Shown here: positions 50,064 through 62,781 of the stretch, piece by piece
Position numbering within the stretch: the stretch's first letter is position 1
How the letters are laid out: every line of letters starts with the position of its first letter
DNA from: Amyelois transitella
Taxonomy: Eukaryota > Arthropoda > Insecta > Lepidoptera > Pyralidae
Reading direction: 5' to 3'
Assembly (NCBI RefSeq): GCF_032362555.1
Contig: NC_083517.1
Span: forward strand, 1,942,001-2,006,000
Length of the DNA stretch: 64,000 bases
Program-made: the position numbers and the translations under genes
Notes under the pieces: model-generated
Databases searched by the model: none
Seen by the model: the letters and a program-made list of their open reading frames with translations, nothing else
What the model was told of the DNA's origin: nothing

Positions 50064-53000
50064 ATGACTGACCGATCTATAGCGGTAAGAAAATCCACTA
50101 TTTTGTTTTCTTATTTATAAAATCAGAAATATTACTTCAAGAACTCGAGGGTTTTGTCGAAAGTATTTCATTTCACAATTTGTTCGCACTGAACTAGTTA
50201 ATATCGCCTACCAAGGTTTTGAATCATCAGCGCATGCGGTAAATCCAATAGAAACGGTTTTTATATAGTGTTTTTGTCTGGGAATAGGTAGACGGGTTGT
50301 CAACAAATACAGGTTGCTAGCAAATTATTAATCCTTGGCATACTCTATGTAGCCATCGCACGAATCATAGGGTAAGTACATTATATCTACTTCTAAACAG
50401 AAATATCATCCAAGTCGGCTAAGTGATTTGTCTGAATGCAATGATATTTTTGAGAAGAACTTACCTAAAATATAATGAAAACTTAAGTCAAATTTCATTC
50501 AAGACATAGACAAGTTATCTGAAGAAAAAAATTTTATACCAATATATTTTATTAACAATAAAAAAAACAGTATATTAAAATAACATATTTAATAAGATTT
50601 TTTTTCCAGTCTCGTCCAAGTTTGGAGCAAGTAGTTGCCATTGTGGATTTTATGGAGAAGCACCAGGCTCTTGCTCTGGGGCAGTTGAGGGGGCTCGAGG
50701 GTCGCGATGAGAGCAAGAAACTGTGGTTCCAGTTAACCAGGATAGTTAATAATATTTCTGGACCTACTAGGCCTATGAAATCATGGATTAAGGCAGGTTT
50801 ATATATTTGTAAAAGCTTATTAAATCCAATAATACATTAAATTCTACAGAGTTCTAAACAAGAAAAGTTGAAGTCTTATTACTTAACATTCTTTATTAAG
50901 TTTATGTGGAAAAACCTATGGCCAACTGACATAAAAAGTTTAGAATATGTTACATTCTATACCTATGTACCAATATTATAAAACAATAAAAAAAAATAAG
51001 TTTTAATGATAAATAAGGGTATTTCCTTGCATACAAATTTTTAATTGTGAAATAAGATGTAGAATGAAATGGAGAGCATTCTTTACATATTTATTAATTT
51101 TTTAATTCCTTCTTCCCCAGTTTTGGGCAGATAAGAAGTCTACCGTCCGAGCTAAAGTCCAGTCCAGTGGCGGGGATCCCAATTGTTTGTCTTCCAACAT
51201 TGAGAAGAAGATATTTGACCTTTTCCTTGCCAGTGATATTTCAAGTGAGATCAGTTGTTCATCTCTTTCTCTCATCTTTGCTTGTTTCCAGTTGCACTAT
51301 ATACCACAATGCTTCGGGCTTTGGAGTCCGCTTAGTTAAGATCGAATTTTTATATCCCTATACAGCATGTCTGGTAAATCGTGTTATATATTTAAAAGGA
51401 CAGTTAATTATGCTTTACTTTATAAAATATTAAACTACCAAAACCTACCAAGTTCAAAAGGTGAAAATAATCAAAAGTGCACAATGGCGCTCGGGGCTCG
51501 TCGTATGAATTCGCGCCGCCCTACCTTAAAATTTTACCCCCTATTTTTTCTAATTATGTATTTGGAACGAGAATCAGATTCAGAGTACCCAGTATTTCAA
51601 TAAACATTATTTGATGTGGTAAGTAGTTGGAAGTGTTTTTGCAATCATGTGTAATATTATTATGTTCAATTAATGAAGTCACTAATTAATATGTTTCACA
51701 GAAACCCGCAACTCTTCAGTAAAGCAAGAATCTCACTATGTCGAAGAAACCTACTTCGAAGAGGAAATGGACCAGAACCATGTTGATACGGAACCCACAT
51801 TGGGGTTTGAAGAATCGGCAGCAGATCCCGAAGAGAGGCAGATGGCTATCATGGAGAAATTGGTAGGATATTCTATCTATAAGACGTTTGTTTGTAACGA
51901 ATAAACTTAACAATTATTGAACTGATTTCCACGAAATTTGGCACAGATATACCTTTGAGAGCATGACTTTTTTAAAGCAAAGTTAGTTTTAATATATAAA
52001 AGAGGACACTGACTGACCGATTGAATGACATATCAACGCAAAGTCCAAAACTGCTGGGTCTAGTTGAGATCAATAAACAAGAGTGATGTCTTTATTTAGA
52101 AACAAAAATAAATTATAACTAAAAATTAAATAAAAAGACGAGAAAGATAAGAGAGAGTAGGGATTTGAAAATTTGCATGTAGTCTTTCCTTATGGAGTGC
52201 AATTACAGAGGAATTCCTGAAATTACCGTGGGAAGTTTTCGTATGATGCGGGCGAGATGTGGACGTAAGATAATATAATTCATCTCGTTTAGATTCAATC
52301 CTACGAAAGTTCATCAATTTTCTTGGGAAGTTTCTAAACTTGCGGTATTTGTTTTTTCCGGTGACATGTATATAGGTTAAGTTCTGCAAGATAACGGAGG
52401 TCAGACGAGAGACGCCTTATTTAAAAATCTAGCTCACCCAATCCACGATCATGGTCAAAAGCATCAACCCTGGGCTCTACTCCAGAAAGTTGTGGATACT
52501 ACTTATTACAGGAGGAATTAGGAAATTCTTTAACTTATTTAGTATTTTTTTTTTATATTTATAGGGTTTTGTTAATAATTTCAGGTGAAAGTGATGAGCG
52601 AGCAAGCTTCAGCGCTTTCTCAGCTTGCGCACGCGTCGCTCGCCAACTCTCAGGCCATGGACAGACTAGCAGAGGCCTCGCAAATACAGGTAACATTAAC
52701 TGTCACTTATACATACATTTAATTACGTCTATATCCTATGCGGGGTAGACAGAACCAACAGTCTCGAAAAGACTGAATCACCTATTTGGCTTAGTGATAG
52801 AATTGAAATTCAAATAGTGATAGGTTGCGAGCTCATCGCCTAAAAGACCAATGCCAAGTTTATAAGCCCCTAATCGCCTTTTACAACAAACATGGGAAAA
52901 AGATCGAGTGGTCATATTCTTTTCTCTATTGTTGCCGGGAACCACACGGCACTTTGATTTTTTTTAAATTAATTAATTTATTTATTTAAACTTCATGCAC

Positions 53001-53267
53001 GTGATATGTACAACAGGTGGACTTTTTATAATGGGATACAATTATAAATAGCCAATGAAATAACATCCGGTAAACAAATAATTTCATAAAAGTAAGTTGT
53101 CAAATTTATATGTATACCTATAGTATATCGTTAATTTCCAGGCGCGAGCCGTAGAACGTCTCGCGAACACATTCGAAGCAGTAAGTACGGACACTCACGC
53201 GGCTAGGAATGCACTTTTAGATATTGATGCCACTATGAAGAGATTCTACACAACTTCACCCACTTAG
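50064..53267 (+). CDS. Myb/SANT-like (zeste-type) DNA-binding protein
   Basis: Six exons join in frame: 50064-50084, 50610-50792, 51121-51244, 51702-51862, 52585-52689 and 53142-53267, giving 239 residues. Residues about 8-80 resemble the Myb/SANT-like domain of regulatory protein zeste and many insect paralogues: RPSLEQVVAIVDFMEKHQAL, KLWFQLTRIVNNI, KSWIKFWADKKSTVRAK. The middle is acidic (VEETYFEEEMD), and the last 80 residues are helix-prone (SEQASALSQLAHASLANSQ), probably a dimerising coiled coil. Function is inferred as sequence-specific DNA binding. Intron 2 appears to use a GC donor (AAG|GCAGGT). The ATG at 50064 is preferred because its 7-codon exon has a good GTAAGA donor; an earlier exon cannot be excluded. 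Confidence 0.8.
52711..52952 (-). repeat. family-1 SINE-like repeat
   Basis: Inverse copy starting 20 bp after the donor of zeste-like exon 5. The tail reads ACATACATTTAATTACGTC. Confidence 0.75.
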
Positions 53268-53789
53268 CATACGTATATTTAAATATAATTATGGACTTTT
53301 TAAAGCTGGATGACTAGGTCTTAGTACCTATAAACATATTGACAGATGGACTTTTTGGCGGGATCAGACACATCATGTTGTTTGTGATGTAATTCAAAGT
53401 GTCACCAGTTATAAAAAATATCTATGAAAATATGTAAGTTGTTCAAAGATACTGTATTTAAGAGCATTCAATTATGTTATGCGTCTTTAATATTTACTTT
53501 TTGTATGCAAAAAATTGTTATTTTCTTAGCAAAATGTATACATGTTAACTTCTCCATGGTTGAAGTCCGTTTTGACAGCTGTCAAACACGTTTTTTTTTG
53601 TAGTAGGTCTGTCTCTTTCGCATTTGCTTTAAGTTTATCGTTCTGTTCCGTTCAGTATAGCCAACCCCTTAGTTTTAACTGTTGATATAGAATTTTCTTA
53701 ATTGAACAGCGACAAAATAATCTAATTCTGTGGAGGATTTACAGTTTTTTGAATTCTGATCTCAATTTATTCAATATTGGGGTTGGCAA

Positions 53790-54041
53790 CACAGGTTTTG
53801 TTGTTAAATATTATTTAAAAGTTCAAGTTAACTAATATTAACTATTTTTCCCATTTTTATGGCAGAAATAATAAGACTATCTAGTTAATTAAGTTAAATA
53901 TTACAATAAGGTATTCACAGGTTTTGTTGTTAAATATTATTTAAAAGTTCAAGTTAACTAATATTAACTATTTTTCCCATTTTTATGGCAGAAATAATAA
54001 GACTATCTAGTTAATTAAGTTAAATATTACAATAAGGTATT
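53790..54041. repeat. 126-bp exact tandem duplication
   Basis: Positions 53790-53915 are repeated at 53916-54041, apparently without a difference. The duplication is downstream of the zeste-like stop codon. Confidence 0.9.
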
Positions 54042-54078
54042 TGCCACATTGAAAATATTATATGTTTTGATAGTATGA

Positions 54079-54084
54079 ATAAAT
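54079..54084 (+). terminator. candidate poly(A) signal of the zeste-like gene
   Basis: AATAAA lies about 0.8 kb after the stop codon. The 126-bp tandem duplication lies between the two and would therefore be in the 3'-UTR if this site is used. Confidence 0.35.
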
Positions 54085-54379
54085 GTATTATACCTATGAT
54101 CCATTATTTTAATGTTTTAAACAAAAATTCTTCATCTGAAATTGAGAGTAAAAAGCTTGTTAACTGAAAGAAAACAACAAATTATCCCGAAATTATAATT
54201 AATTTGAACAGAATATAATGAAAATCTTTGGATGTACCATAAAGTACACAAACCGCATTTATTACACTCTATACAATCTCTCTGATCAAGTCTGAAGACA
54301 TGACAATATGTATCTTAATAATTAATATTTAAATACTGAAAGTTATAAGTTTCACATATAACACAGCTTTTGCCATTAT

Positions 54380-54500
54380 CCAACACGGGTGAGGTTCCCC
54401 TGCAAAGGTTGCGGAGGTCAGACGGGAGTCGCTTCGTGTAAAAACCTGACCCCAACCCAGAATCATGGTTAAAAGGCGCATCTCATCTCCTTTCTAAAGA
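54380..54500 (+). repeat. second-family tRNA-SINE fragments
   Basis: The 3' part only (GGTTCCCCTGCAAAGGTTGC). Other fragments lie at about 24100-24215 (minus, tRNA-like head), 52383-52510 (plus), 59545-59600 (plus) and 60870-60960 (minus). Confidence 0.6.
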
Positions 54501-54727
54501 ATTGAAGCTGTAACCGACATTAACTCCTGAAAGAAGAAGAAGAATCTTGGGACTAACGGTCTATCTACCCCGTTAGGACGTGATATGTGTATCCTCACCG
54601 ACTTAACACAAGCTCAACACAGATCCTAACTTTTCAATACGATGAGAATACGTCTTTCAACTTATAAAACTAGTCTTATAGTCCTGGTAATGACACCGAA
54701 GGCTGCCTGCACACTCCGAGCCACGTA

Positions 54728-57700
54728 TCATCTAAGGTACTTGAGCAACCTTGTCAGGGTCGAGTGGCGGCGTCTTCGGGCCGCGTTGTCGTCTGGTTTT
54801 AGACCTTCTTGGCCTTTGCCAAAGAACGGCTTGGAGTTTGTGATCAAGTAGAAGTTGCCTCTAGCCCTGAAAGTTTAGAAGAGTGTACAAATAACCGAGT
54901 CTTTCAGGCAGTACCTAGAAAGATTTAAACTCTATTATTAATCTTTCAATTATAAAGTAAACTTTCTATTATATCTAATCTTATTATATCTAAACTTTCT
55001 ATTATACGAGCTGAATGATGATTCACCTCGTATAAAAGGAAGTTTAGTATAGTCATGGTGAGATAGTTAAGTTTTAATAATCTAAAGATGTCGTTTACAT
55101 TTCTGTCAGATCTAGGTTTCAGGTCCTTTAGCTTCACGTTTATCGGCTATTACAGTTAATTTAATATTTTCAGCTAGTATTTGATCATAATTTGATTTAT
55201 TATCTACCATGGTAACAATAGCAATTTATTTCTTGCGGAGGTCCCCAGGGTTGACATCTTGGCCCTCCATCCCCCAAGCTATATAAGCTTTATTACTGAC
55301 CTTGGATTTTCGGGTCTAATAAGTAGATGTTTTCCTTGTTGTTTATTTATACGGAATATTGTCATGACCTTTTTTACCAATATTATTACTTATCGTCAAG
55401 ATGAAACAATAATCGGTCCGAATGACAAGTACTCGTAAGTTCAACCTTACTATATTTTGTTTCATAGTAATCTGCTCGAGTATTACTTTTATTCAATTCT
55501 ATATCCTCACATATTATTATGTTAATTTAGCCTACAGGAGCAACTTTGTGAGGGCGTTCTACAGGGGCGTCAACTGGGTCCTCAATTATTTTTTTTAATT
55601 ACTGACCTTGGGTTTGTCAAGTCTCCCAAGTAGATGGTCTCCGTGGTATTTCCCCCGCTACTTGCCCAGCTGTCGTAGTTGACAGCGGCCGCAGCAGGGA
55701 AAGCCGTTGGATGAGCGATAGCTTCCACGAAGTATTGCCATGATCGGTCGTGGTTGCACAGGTCTGGAAGTTGGGTGGTATTTAAAAGAAAGGTAGTTTA
55801 AAAAACTTAATCGAGACTTTTCCAAAAAATAAACCATAGTTAATATACAAGGTCAACATTTTGAGATTATTTCCTAATAGCTTTTGCTTGCAACTCCGCT
55901 TGCGTGGCTCTAGGTAGGCTATGTGAATGAAAAGCTTACAAGAAAGGATGCAACGAAATTTTTTTTTTTGATTTTTGTCGCTTGATACTTGAGATAGGAA
56001 TAAGTTAGACAGGTAAGTAGCTTTTTACCTTGGAGATGTTCTGCTCTATATAAATTGTGAATGCATAGGGGGTGATTAGCTTAGTTAATGGCTGGAAAAG
56101 TGCGTATGACGTGTTAATTATCATGTTAAATACAGCAAGAAGGAAATTCCGACAAACCTGGGAAGGAAATTATTATATACTAACTCGTAAAAGCTATTAT
56201 ATCTATTACGATTATATTATCTTTGTAGAGCGTAAGTGGTTAAATCGATAATGTGCCCGGATAAAAATGCGTGATATGCATAAAGGCACAGGTTCAAATC
56301 CCACCCCGGCCATGTACCAATGACTATTTTCGAAGTTATGTACATTAGTTTGAATACTAACCGATACTTTTACGGTGAGGAAAAACATCGTGAGTAAACC
56401 TGCACATTCAGGCAACTGGATGTGTTACCATGAACGATCCAATACGGGTTAGGTTCCCCTGCAAAAGTTGCGATCAGATGGGAGTCACTTTGTGTAAAAA
56501 CCTGATACCCCCAATCCAGGATCTATAGCCCAGGTCAAAGGGCATACCCCGGGCACCTCTCCAGAGTGGCGAGGATGCAATCGGGACAAGCCAGGAAGAA
56601 GGAAGAATCTATAAAAAATATCTCATGCACAATAAAAATATACCTACTCGTTAAATATATTAATTGCGTAGGTAATTCTTAAGTATGAGAAATTAAATTG
56701 AGTGTCTGTTTACCTAAGTTAAATCATTACACAATTAAGAAAGCCATTTAAAAAATATTGTAGGTATAAATGTACGTATTGGTAATATTTTTTCTGCAAA
56801 CCGACCGCAGTAAGCAAAGCCGGAGGCAGTCAACAAGCGTTAGGTATACTTCAACTACTTTTGTTGGAGGTAGCGTGAGCGGCTTTTTACGTGATTGTAA
56901 TATAAGTATTACTTATTTAAATTCATGCCAATTTTGCCAATTATCAACGACTCACTGGGTTTCATTGTTCTAATGATCTTTTGTAATTTTGTCATATTTT
57001 CGACTTGTCTCGTATCATCACCGTCTGCATTATTAATGTCTGAAAACGTTGAAGGCTTTGAATTAGTAGTTATTATTATGAGGAAGAATAGTGTTCTGGT
57101 ACCAAAAAAATGAATATAGTTTGTGTCCTGAATTTGTACCTGGTTCCAGCTGATTCAGTCAAATAGTTGCTTGTCCATTGTCGCCAGATGCTTGTCAGTC
57201 GAAAAAATGCTTATTATCTTGGGATTCTTCTTTTAAGTGATGGGCTAGCAACCTGTGACTGAATCTCACTTCCTTCTTTTAACCAGCCAGCTACACGTGG
57301 CTTTTGAGTCTTCTCAATTATAGCCCCGTCTTCTCCGCGAGATACAAGGAAGTGATATGCGTTTGTAGGTATATCTTTTGTTGGGAGGATTTCGTGAGGA
57401 AATTTGGACTTTCAGTTACTGAATACGTCAATATGATCCAAGCTAGAATCCCCTATTCAAGAGTATGTAAAAAAAGTAGAAACGTAGGTAGGAACACTTC
57501 TATTTATATTTAACGAGTAAAACTATATTTATCTTTTTTTTAGGCGATGGGCTAGTAACCTGTCACTATTCGAATCTCAATTCTATCATCAAGCCAAAAA
57601 GCTGAACGTGGCCTATCAGTCATTTCACGACTGTTGGCTCTGTCTACCCCACAAGGGATATAAACGTGATTATATGTATGTATCCACCTATTTTGTTCAC

Positions 57701-60700
57701 ATAAAATATCTGTTGAATATAATATCGATGATTATCTAATTTACAAGTGTTTGGACGTGTCAATATACATATGTTAAGTACTTATCTATTAAATACTAAA
57801 TTATAAAATGTGTGTTGTATGTAATTGAACATGAAAAATGATCTTTAATTGAACAGCTAGTTGAACACACTTACAAGAAGGAAGACCTTCGTTCGTAGCT
57901 TCCTATTACACGCATCTATTACTCAATATTAACGTAACAGTGATACTTCTAATAAAAGTGTTTTAATCCAAGTTATTTAACTCATATCGTAAGTTTTTTT
58001 TGGTTGCTTTTATACTTAAGTAGTTATAGAGAAGACTAGATAAAATTACATAAATTAAGTAAGCAGGAGAAGCTGTTTGTCTTTTTATAACCTTACCTAA
58101 ACTACAAAGTAAAATTCCAAAATCCATGAAGAAGATTATGTATAACATGTTTATGTGAATCTTAAGTAAGTAACATGGAATACGAAAAAACAGTATATGA
58201 CTTAATTATTCCGATCGCTATACTGAATATGAACACTTTTGTCTAGAAATCTTCGAGCAAAATAATACACCATCATACTCTCGGACAGGGATAGACGCAG
58301 GAATGTTTTGTTTTCTTCCATTGTAATTATTTCCGGGGCCGTTATTAGCGAGAAAACGGGACAAAAACTAGAAAATAAATCAGTGGAGATCTTTTGTGAA
58401 AATGTATGTAAGTATTAGCGAATAGCAATCTCAATAATCAAATCAAATCACGCGCAGTAGTTTTTGTCATGTCAGAAAGAAAACTTGATAATACCGTTTT
58501 TTTATAGATACGACAAAAAGATAGATGAAAATGGGTGGCATGATATCCCGAATGTTTGTAAGCATGTCGAACTCCATGTATGATCAAGCATGTTATTATG
58601 ACATGATGCCACAACTAATTTTTAACTACTTAAATTGCTTAACTAAACAATGTAATGTAAATACTGTTTTTTAAATGAAATACCTTCAGCAGAAAACATG
58701 TCAAAGTCTCCGTTGGGGCATCCAGGTTGCGATCCGCCATTCCCAGCGTAGTTCGGCCAGATGTCGACGGTTCCCGTGGGTTTGCTGGTCCCATAACCCC
58801 CTGGGTCGCTGTGGACGACGTCTACGAACTTGGCGCAGGTGCGGTCAAGTCCAGACTGGACTGTTAGTGATCCTTCGAACAGGGCTCGCGCGGGGTCCAG
58901 GCCTGTTATGCTGAAAGTGTTGTAACCACAGAATTGTTTATAGCACGTATGGTTGGAACATTTGACGTAACAACTCAACTGTCTTCGGCGTTGTCCCGTG
59001 AATATGGTTAGTTCGCGAAAATTTTATGATTTTCTGCAGTATATTAGATATAATTATTTTTTATTTACAACTTATAAGTTATACGTACATGTCACACTGT
59101 AAGTACCTCCAGCGCCCGAATGATAACCATTTTGCTTTCAATTCATACTAATTTCACAGTAAATTAAATAGGTACGAGAATCTAATCAAAAAGGTTTCGA
59201 AATTCTCATGGAAGCAAAGCTCAACTTATTAAACATTCTCGGAACTATGGAACAGTTGCAAATTTCCAGTAAGACGAAAAAAAAAATTGACGCTGACATA
59301 ACAGTCCCAATTTTTATTTGTTGAAAGTGTTGCTTCACCCATCATTAACTGAGGTAATAAGATTGATATGTTGCATTCGTTGTTTCATGCGGATAATGAT
59401 TAAATCTGAACGTGTGATCAAAATTTCATCATCGATTTCGTTTATGCTAGCTCTAATATTAAAAATAGATATACCTGTAAAAGTATTTAGCGCCGTTGGT
59501 AGATTTGGTAAGGAAGTTATAACGCGTGTTGGCATATAGGCCCCGGTTTGAATCCCACCTCGGCCAAATAATAATGACTAATTTCGAAGTTATCTACACA
59601 CACCTTAGATGAAAAGAGAATAAAATGGCACACAAAACAAAAATCGCATTATATTGACTTATTATTACGTAGGTAAGCTTATTTTATACGTACTGCATCA
59701 ATCGCCTTTCTATTCTTATTTCCTATATATATTCCTCGCACCCTAAAGTGGACTAGAAGAGATTGTTTTGAGAGTGATAATTTCGCCTTCGTATCTCCGT
59801 ATGGTTCCCGGCACCAATATAAAAAAAAATAGGGCCACTCCATCTCATTTCCAGTGGACGTCGTAAGAGGCGACTAAGGGACAGGCTTTTAAACTTGGGA
59901 TTCTTATTTGAGACGATGGGCTTGCAACCTGTCACTATTTTGAATCTTAATTCTATCAAAAGCCAAACAGCTGACCGTAGCCTGTCAGTCTCTTCAGGAC
60001 TGTTGGCTCTGTCTACCCTGCAAGGGATATGGACGTGACTATATGTATGTATGTTGTACCTCATAATCTGTGTTTCTTTTTCAGGTTTTTTTTTCTTTTA
60101 GTGCAATGAGGAGTTCATCTATCTATCTATCTATCTTACCGTGACACGACGTGGCCCTTCTCACGGGCCCATTTCCCTGCGAAGGCCATGATGTGAGCCC
60201 CCAGGGAATGGCCTATGAGGTGCACCTGGGTCATGTTCAGGCCTGCTTGAGCTAACGTCACTAGGGCTTCGCCTAAATTGTCTCCGATCTGAAATAATAT
60301 AAAAACATATATTAGAAAGAGTGTAGGAACCTTTTTACTTATATCAAGGGTGTAGGTCTGTTTTGATTTGGACTAAGATGCGTAAAACAGATTTGCAAAG
60401 TGCATAGTCAAGCATCTTCTTAATATAACAGTGTCTTTGAATTGCATTGTATATTGTTGCAATTTGCCAATCCAATGCCAATGGGATTCCATTAATAACT
60501 GAGAAAGCATGACTTTATCTTGACGGCCTCTGTGGCGCAGCGGTAGTACGCTTGTCTGTGACACCAGAGGTCCTGGGTTCGAATCCCGGCCAGGGCATGA
60601 TGAGAAAAGAACTTTATCTGCTTGGCCTGAGTCTTGGATGTTTATTTATATATGTATTTATTATAAAACTATAGTATCGTTGAGTTAGTATCTCGTAACA

Positions 60701-61481
60701 CAAGTTTCGAACTTACTTCGAGGCTAATTCAATCTGTGTAATTTGTCCCGTATATATTTATTCTTCTTTCTCCTGAAATTAGTCATGGTAACATCCTCAG
60801 CGGTCTGATAAGCAACCATGGTGAGCCTTTGACCTTTGATTTCTAAATAAATTAAGTTAGATTTTTATCCATAGATCCTCTGCAACCCGTGCAGGGGAAC
60901 TTACCCCTATTGGGTCATGGTATAAGCAAGTTTCCTCATGATATTATCAGTCATCTTAAGAGCAAAGACACAAATAGGCATTTGAACCTATGCCTATTTG
61001 GTGTCTCACACACGTATTTATAATCGGTTACTTTTTAAGTTTTGTTACCGCTTTTTCTGCACTGACGCTTTGGAAGCTGCAGTAAACTTAGTTCATTTGA
61101 CGTGAACCATTGTTGTGAAACCAAAAGATATGTCATTGATGATGTTTGTAATGTCTCATAATAATGAATTTTTGAATGTGAATTTGAACCAGATGTAAAG
61201 TACATATATATACCTTTCTAGACTTAGGCGCAGCCGACAACATATACCCGAGTGGTATGCCCAGCACCCCACTCTTAGCTTCCTCTTCCCAATCCAATAG
61301 GACCACATTCCTTTTCCTCTTGGCCAGGTAAGCGGTCATAACAGCTGTGGTAGCTGGACCAGCTACACGACCCCTGTACCCGAAGGTATAGATAATGGTG
61401 GGTAGCGATCTGTCGATGCAAGTGGAGTTCGCCAGGAGTAGAGGCTGGTCCAGCGGTGTCGTGACGAAGTTCGTGAGTGAT
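54728..61481 (-). CDS. pancreatic-lipase-family secreted lipase, 5' exons missing
   Basis: Five exons join in phase: 61214-61481, 60140-60288, 58684-58910, 55607-55763 and 54728-54866, about 312 residues to the TGA. The nucleophile elbow is intact (LIGHSLGAH), with the catalytic Asp in ITGLDPARALF and His in LCNHDRSW. The C-terminal ARGNFYLITNSKPFFGKG is typical of insect neutral lipases. The region equivalent to the HGF/HGW oxyanion motif reads IYTFGYRG, and the segment between the two lid cysteines (QPGC to LCNH) is short, which in this family favours phospholipase A1-like or reduced triglyceride activity. The first listed exon begins in phase 2, so signal-peptide exons must lie further right or went unrecognised. 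Exact substrate is unknown. Confidence 0.87.
55290..55375 (-). pseudogene. decayed copy of the fourth recognised lipase exon
   Basis: The donor end (ATTACTGACCTTGG, AAGTAGATG) and the acceptor-side part (AATATTGTCATGA against AGTATTGCCATGA) of exon 55607-55763 recur here, with the centre deleted. It lies in the next intron of the same gene. Confidence 0.6.
56227..56600 (+). repeat. second tRNA-derived SINE family, full-length
   Basis: A degenerate tRNA-like head ends with GGTTCAAATCCCACCCCGGC. The body has TTCGAAGTTATGTACATTAG, GGTGAGGAAAAACATCGTGA and GGTTAGGTTCCCCTGCAAAA. It is the most complete copy in the window. Confidence 0.78.
57219..57370 (+). repeat. family-1 fragment
   Basis: Diverged 3' half with GATGGGCTAGCAACCTGTGA; followed closely by another half-copy in the same orientation. 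Confidence 0.55.
57541..57683 (+). repeat. family-1 fragment
   Basis: The 3' half, from TAGGCGATGGGCTAGTAACC to TATATGTATGTA. Confidence 0.65.
59797..60052 (+). repeat. family-1 SINE-like repeat
   Basis: Full-length copy in the lipase intron 58911-60139, with a TATGTATGTATG tail. Confidence 0.78.
60524..60770 (+). repeat. tRNA-derived SINE
   Basis: The head looks like a tRNA gene with A box TGGCGCAGCGG and B box GGTTCGAATCC. A unique body (AACACAAGTTTCGAACTTAC) and an AT-rich tail follow. The acceptor-stem ends do not pair fully, so it is not called as a tRNA gene. A second copy lies at 21543-21806. Confidence 0.82.
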
Positions 61482-62528
61482 CTGGAACAGATTTTGGTGC
61501 TTTTGAAAGAAGTATTAGGGTAGCATATTTCTGCAAAATATGAGCAGTATTCATAATTTCGATTTTTATGATTACAGTGTTTGCTAAGATTTCGATTCAA
61601 AATTTAGCTGAATTTATTGAGTAGGTATCTGTAGTTAAGTCATTTTTTTTTAATTCTTGACGTATGTCTATTTTTTATATTTATTTTTTATTATTTAAGT
61701 CCTAAAGGCTGAACTAACGTCCTTGTTTTAGACCTTGGATAAGAAAAACGCTTCTTATCATAACTATGAGGAAGTATATTTGTCATAAAAGAAAATTATG
61801 CAAAAGTAGATCAAGATCAGCGGCGACCTGCCGGCGACATTTTTGGTCGATAAGATTTTCGCATACCTACTTTTGGTTCATTCACTCACATTCATCAATC
61901 TTTTCATACAAACTTGGTTGTTTAGGTATGATATCTTTAAAATAATATGGAGTTTATTTTAATGATGTTTACAGTAGACCGGTGTTCGTTTTTGAAAATG
62001 TAATGAAATCGGAAACATTCTGGCAAAAAGTCAGGTCAAGAGTATCCGAAACCGACGAGCCTGCATGAAGAGAGTCATGAATGCGGATGAAGAGAGAAGT
62101 ATGCAGGAATCGTGACAATTGGAAAGATGTACTCTGCCTACAGTACCGGGAAAGAGGCGTGATTTTACACGTGCATTACGTACATGAAATTAAGTGCGTC
62201 AGATAAAGGCGGTCGTCACTTTGGCCGGTTCTCGGCATCCTCAAGAGAGCGTGGTACCGCTTCCACACATTTAGTAGCGTGTAAAATGAATTATCGTAGG
62301 CAAGGTCCGGTAAATCGGCTCGCCATTGATCTACTTTCTATTAATTACTGTCTCGTGGATGGATTAGTACGCACTTCGCCATGACACTAGGGTTGTCAGG
62401 CTGCACTCAACGGCCGGACAGATATTTTTTTTATTTAACTACAAAGGTAAATATATATGTAGGTACTATTACTTATTACTTGTGTTTATCATTCCTATAT
62501 TTTTAATGTGTACATGAATATATAATGT

Positions 62529-62781
62529 GCCGTATGGTTCCCGGCACTAATAGAAAAAAGAATAGGACTACTCCATCTCTTTCCCACGGATGTCGTAAGA
62601 GGTGACTTAGGGATTGGCTTACATACTTGGGATTCTTCTATTAGGTGATGAGCTAGTAACCTGTCACCATTTGAATCTCAATTCTATTATTAAGTCAAAC
62701 AGCTGAACGTGGCTTTTTAGTCATGACCGTTGGTTCTGTCTTGCGGGGCAAGGGATAAAGACGTGATGATATGTATGTACA
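62529..62781 (+). repeat. family-1 SINE-like repeat
   Basis: Full-length but diverged copy upstream of the recognised lipase exons. Confidence 0.75.

Larger units (their letters stand above)
53268..54727. other. spacer between convergent zeste-like and lipase genes
   Basis: The spacer holds the 3' end of the zeste-like gene, the 126-bp duplication and a tRNA-SINE fragment, then the 3' end of the lipase gene. A minus-strand AATAAA lies at 54258-54263, 465 bp past the lipase stop. No extra gene was seen. Confidence 0.55.

Noticed and set aside
60524..60597. Possible functional tRNA gene
   Set aside because: A and B boxes are present, but the acceptor stem pairs poorly and the same head with the same downstream body recurs at 21543-21806, as in a SINE.
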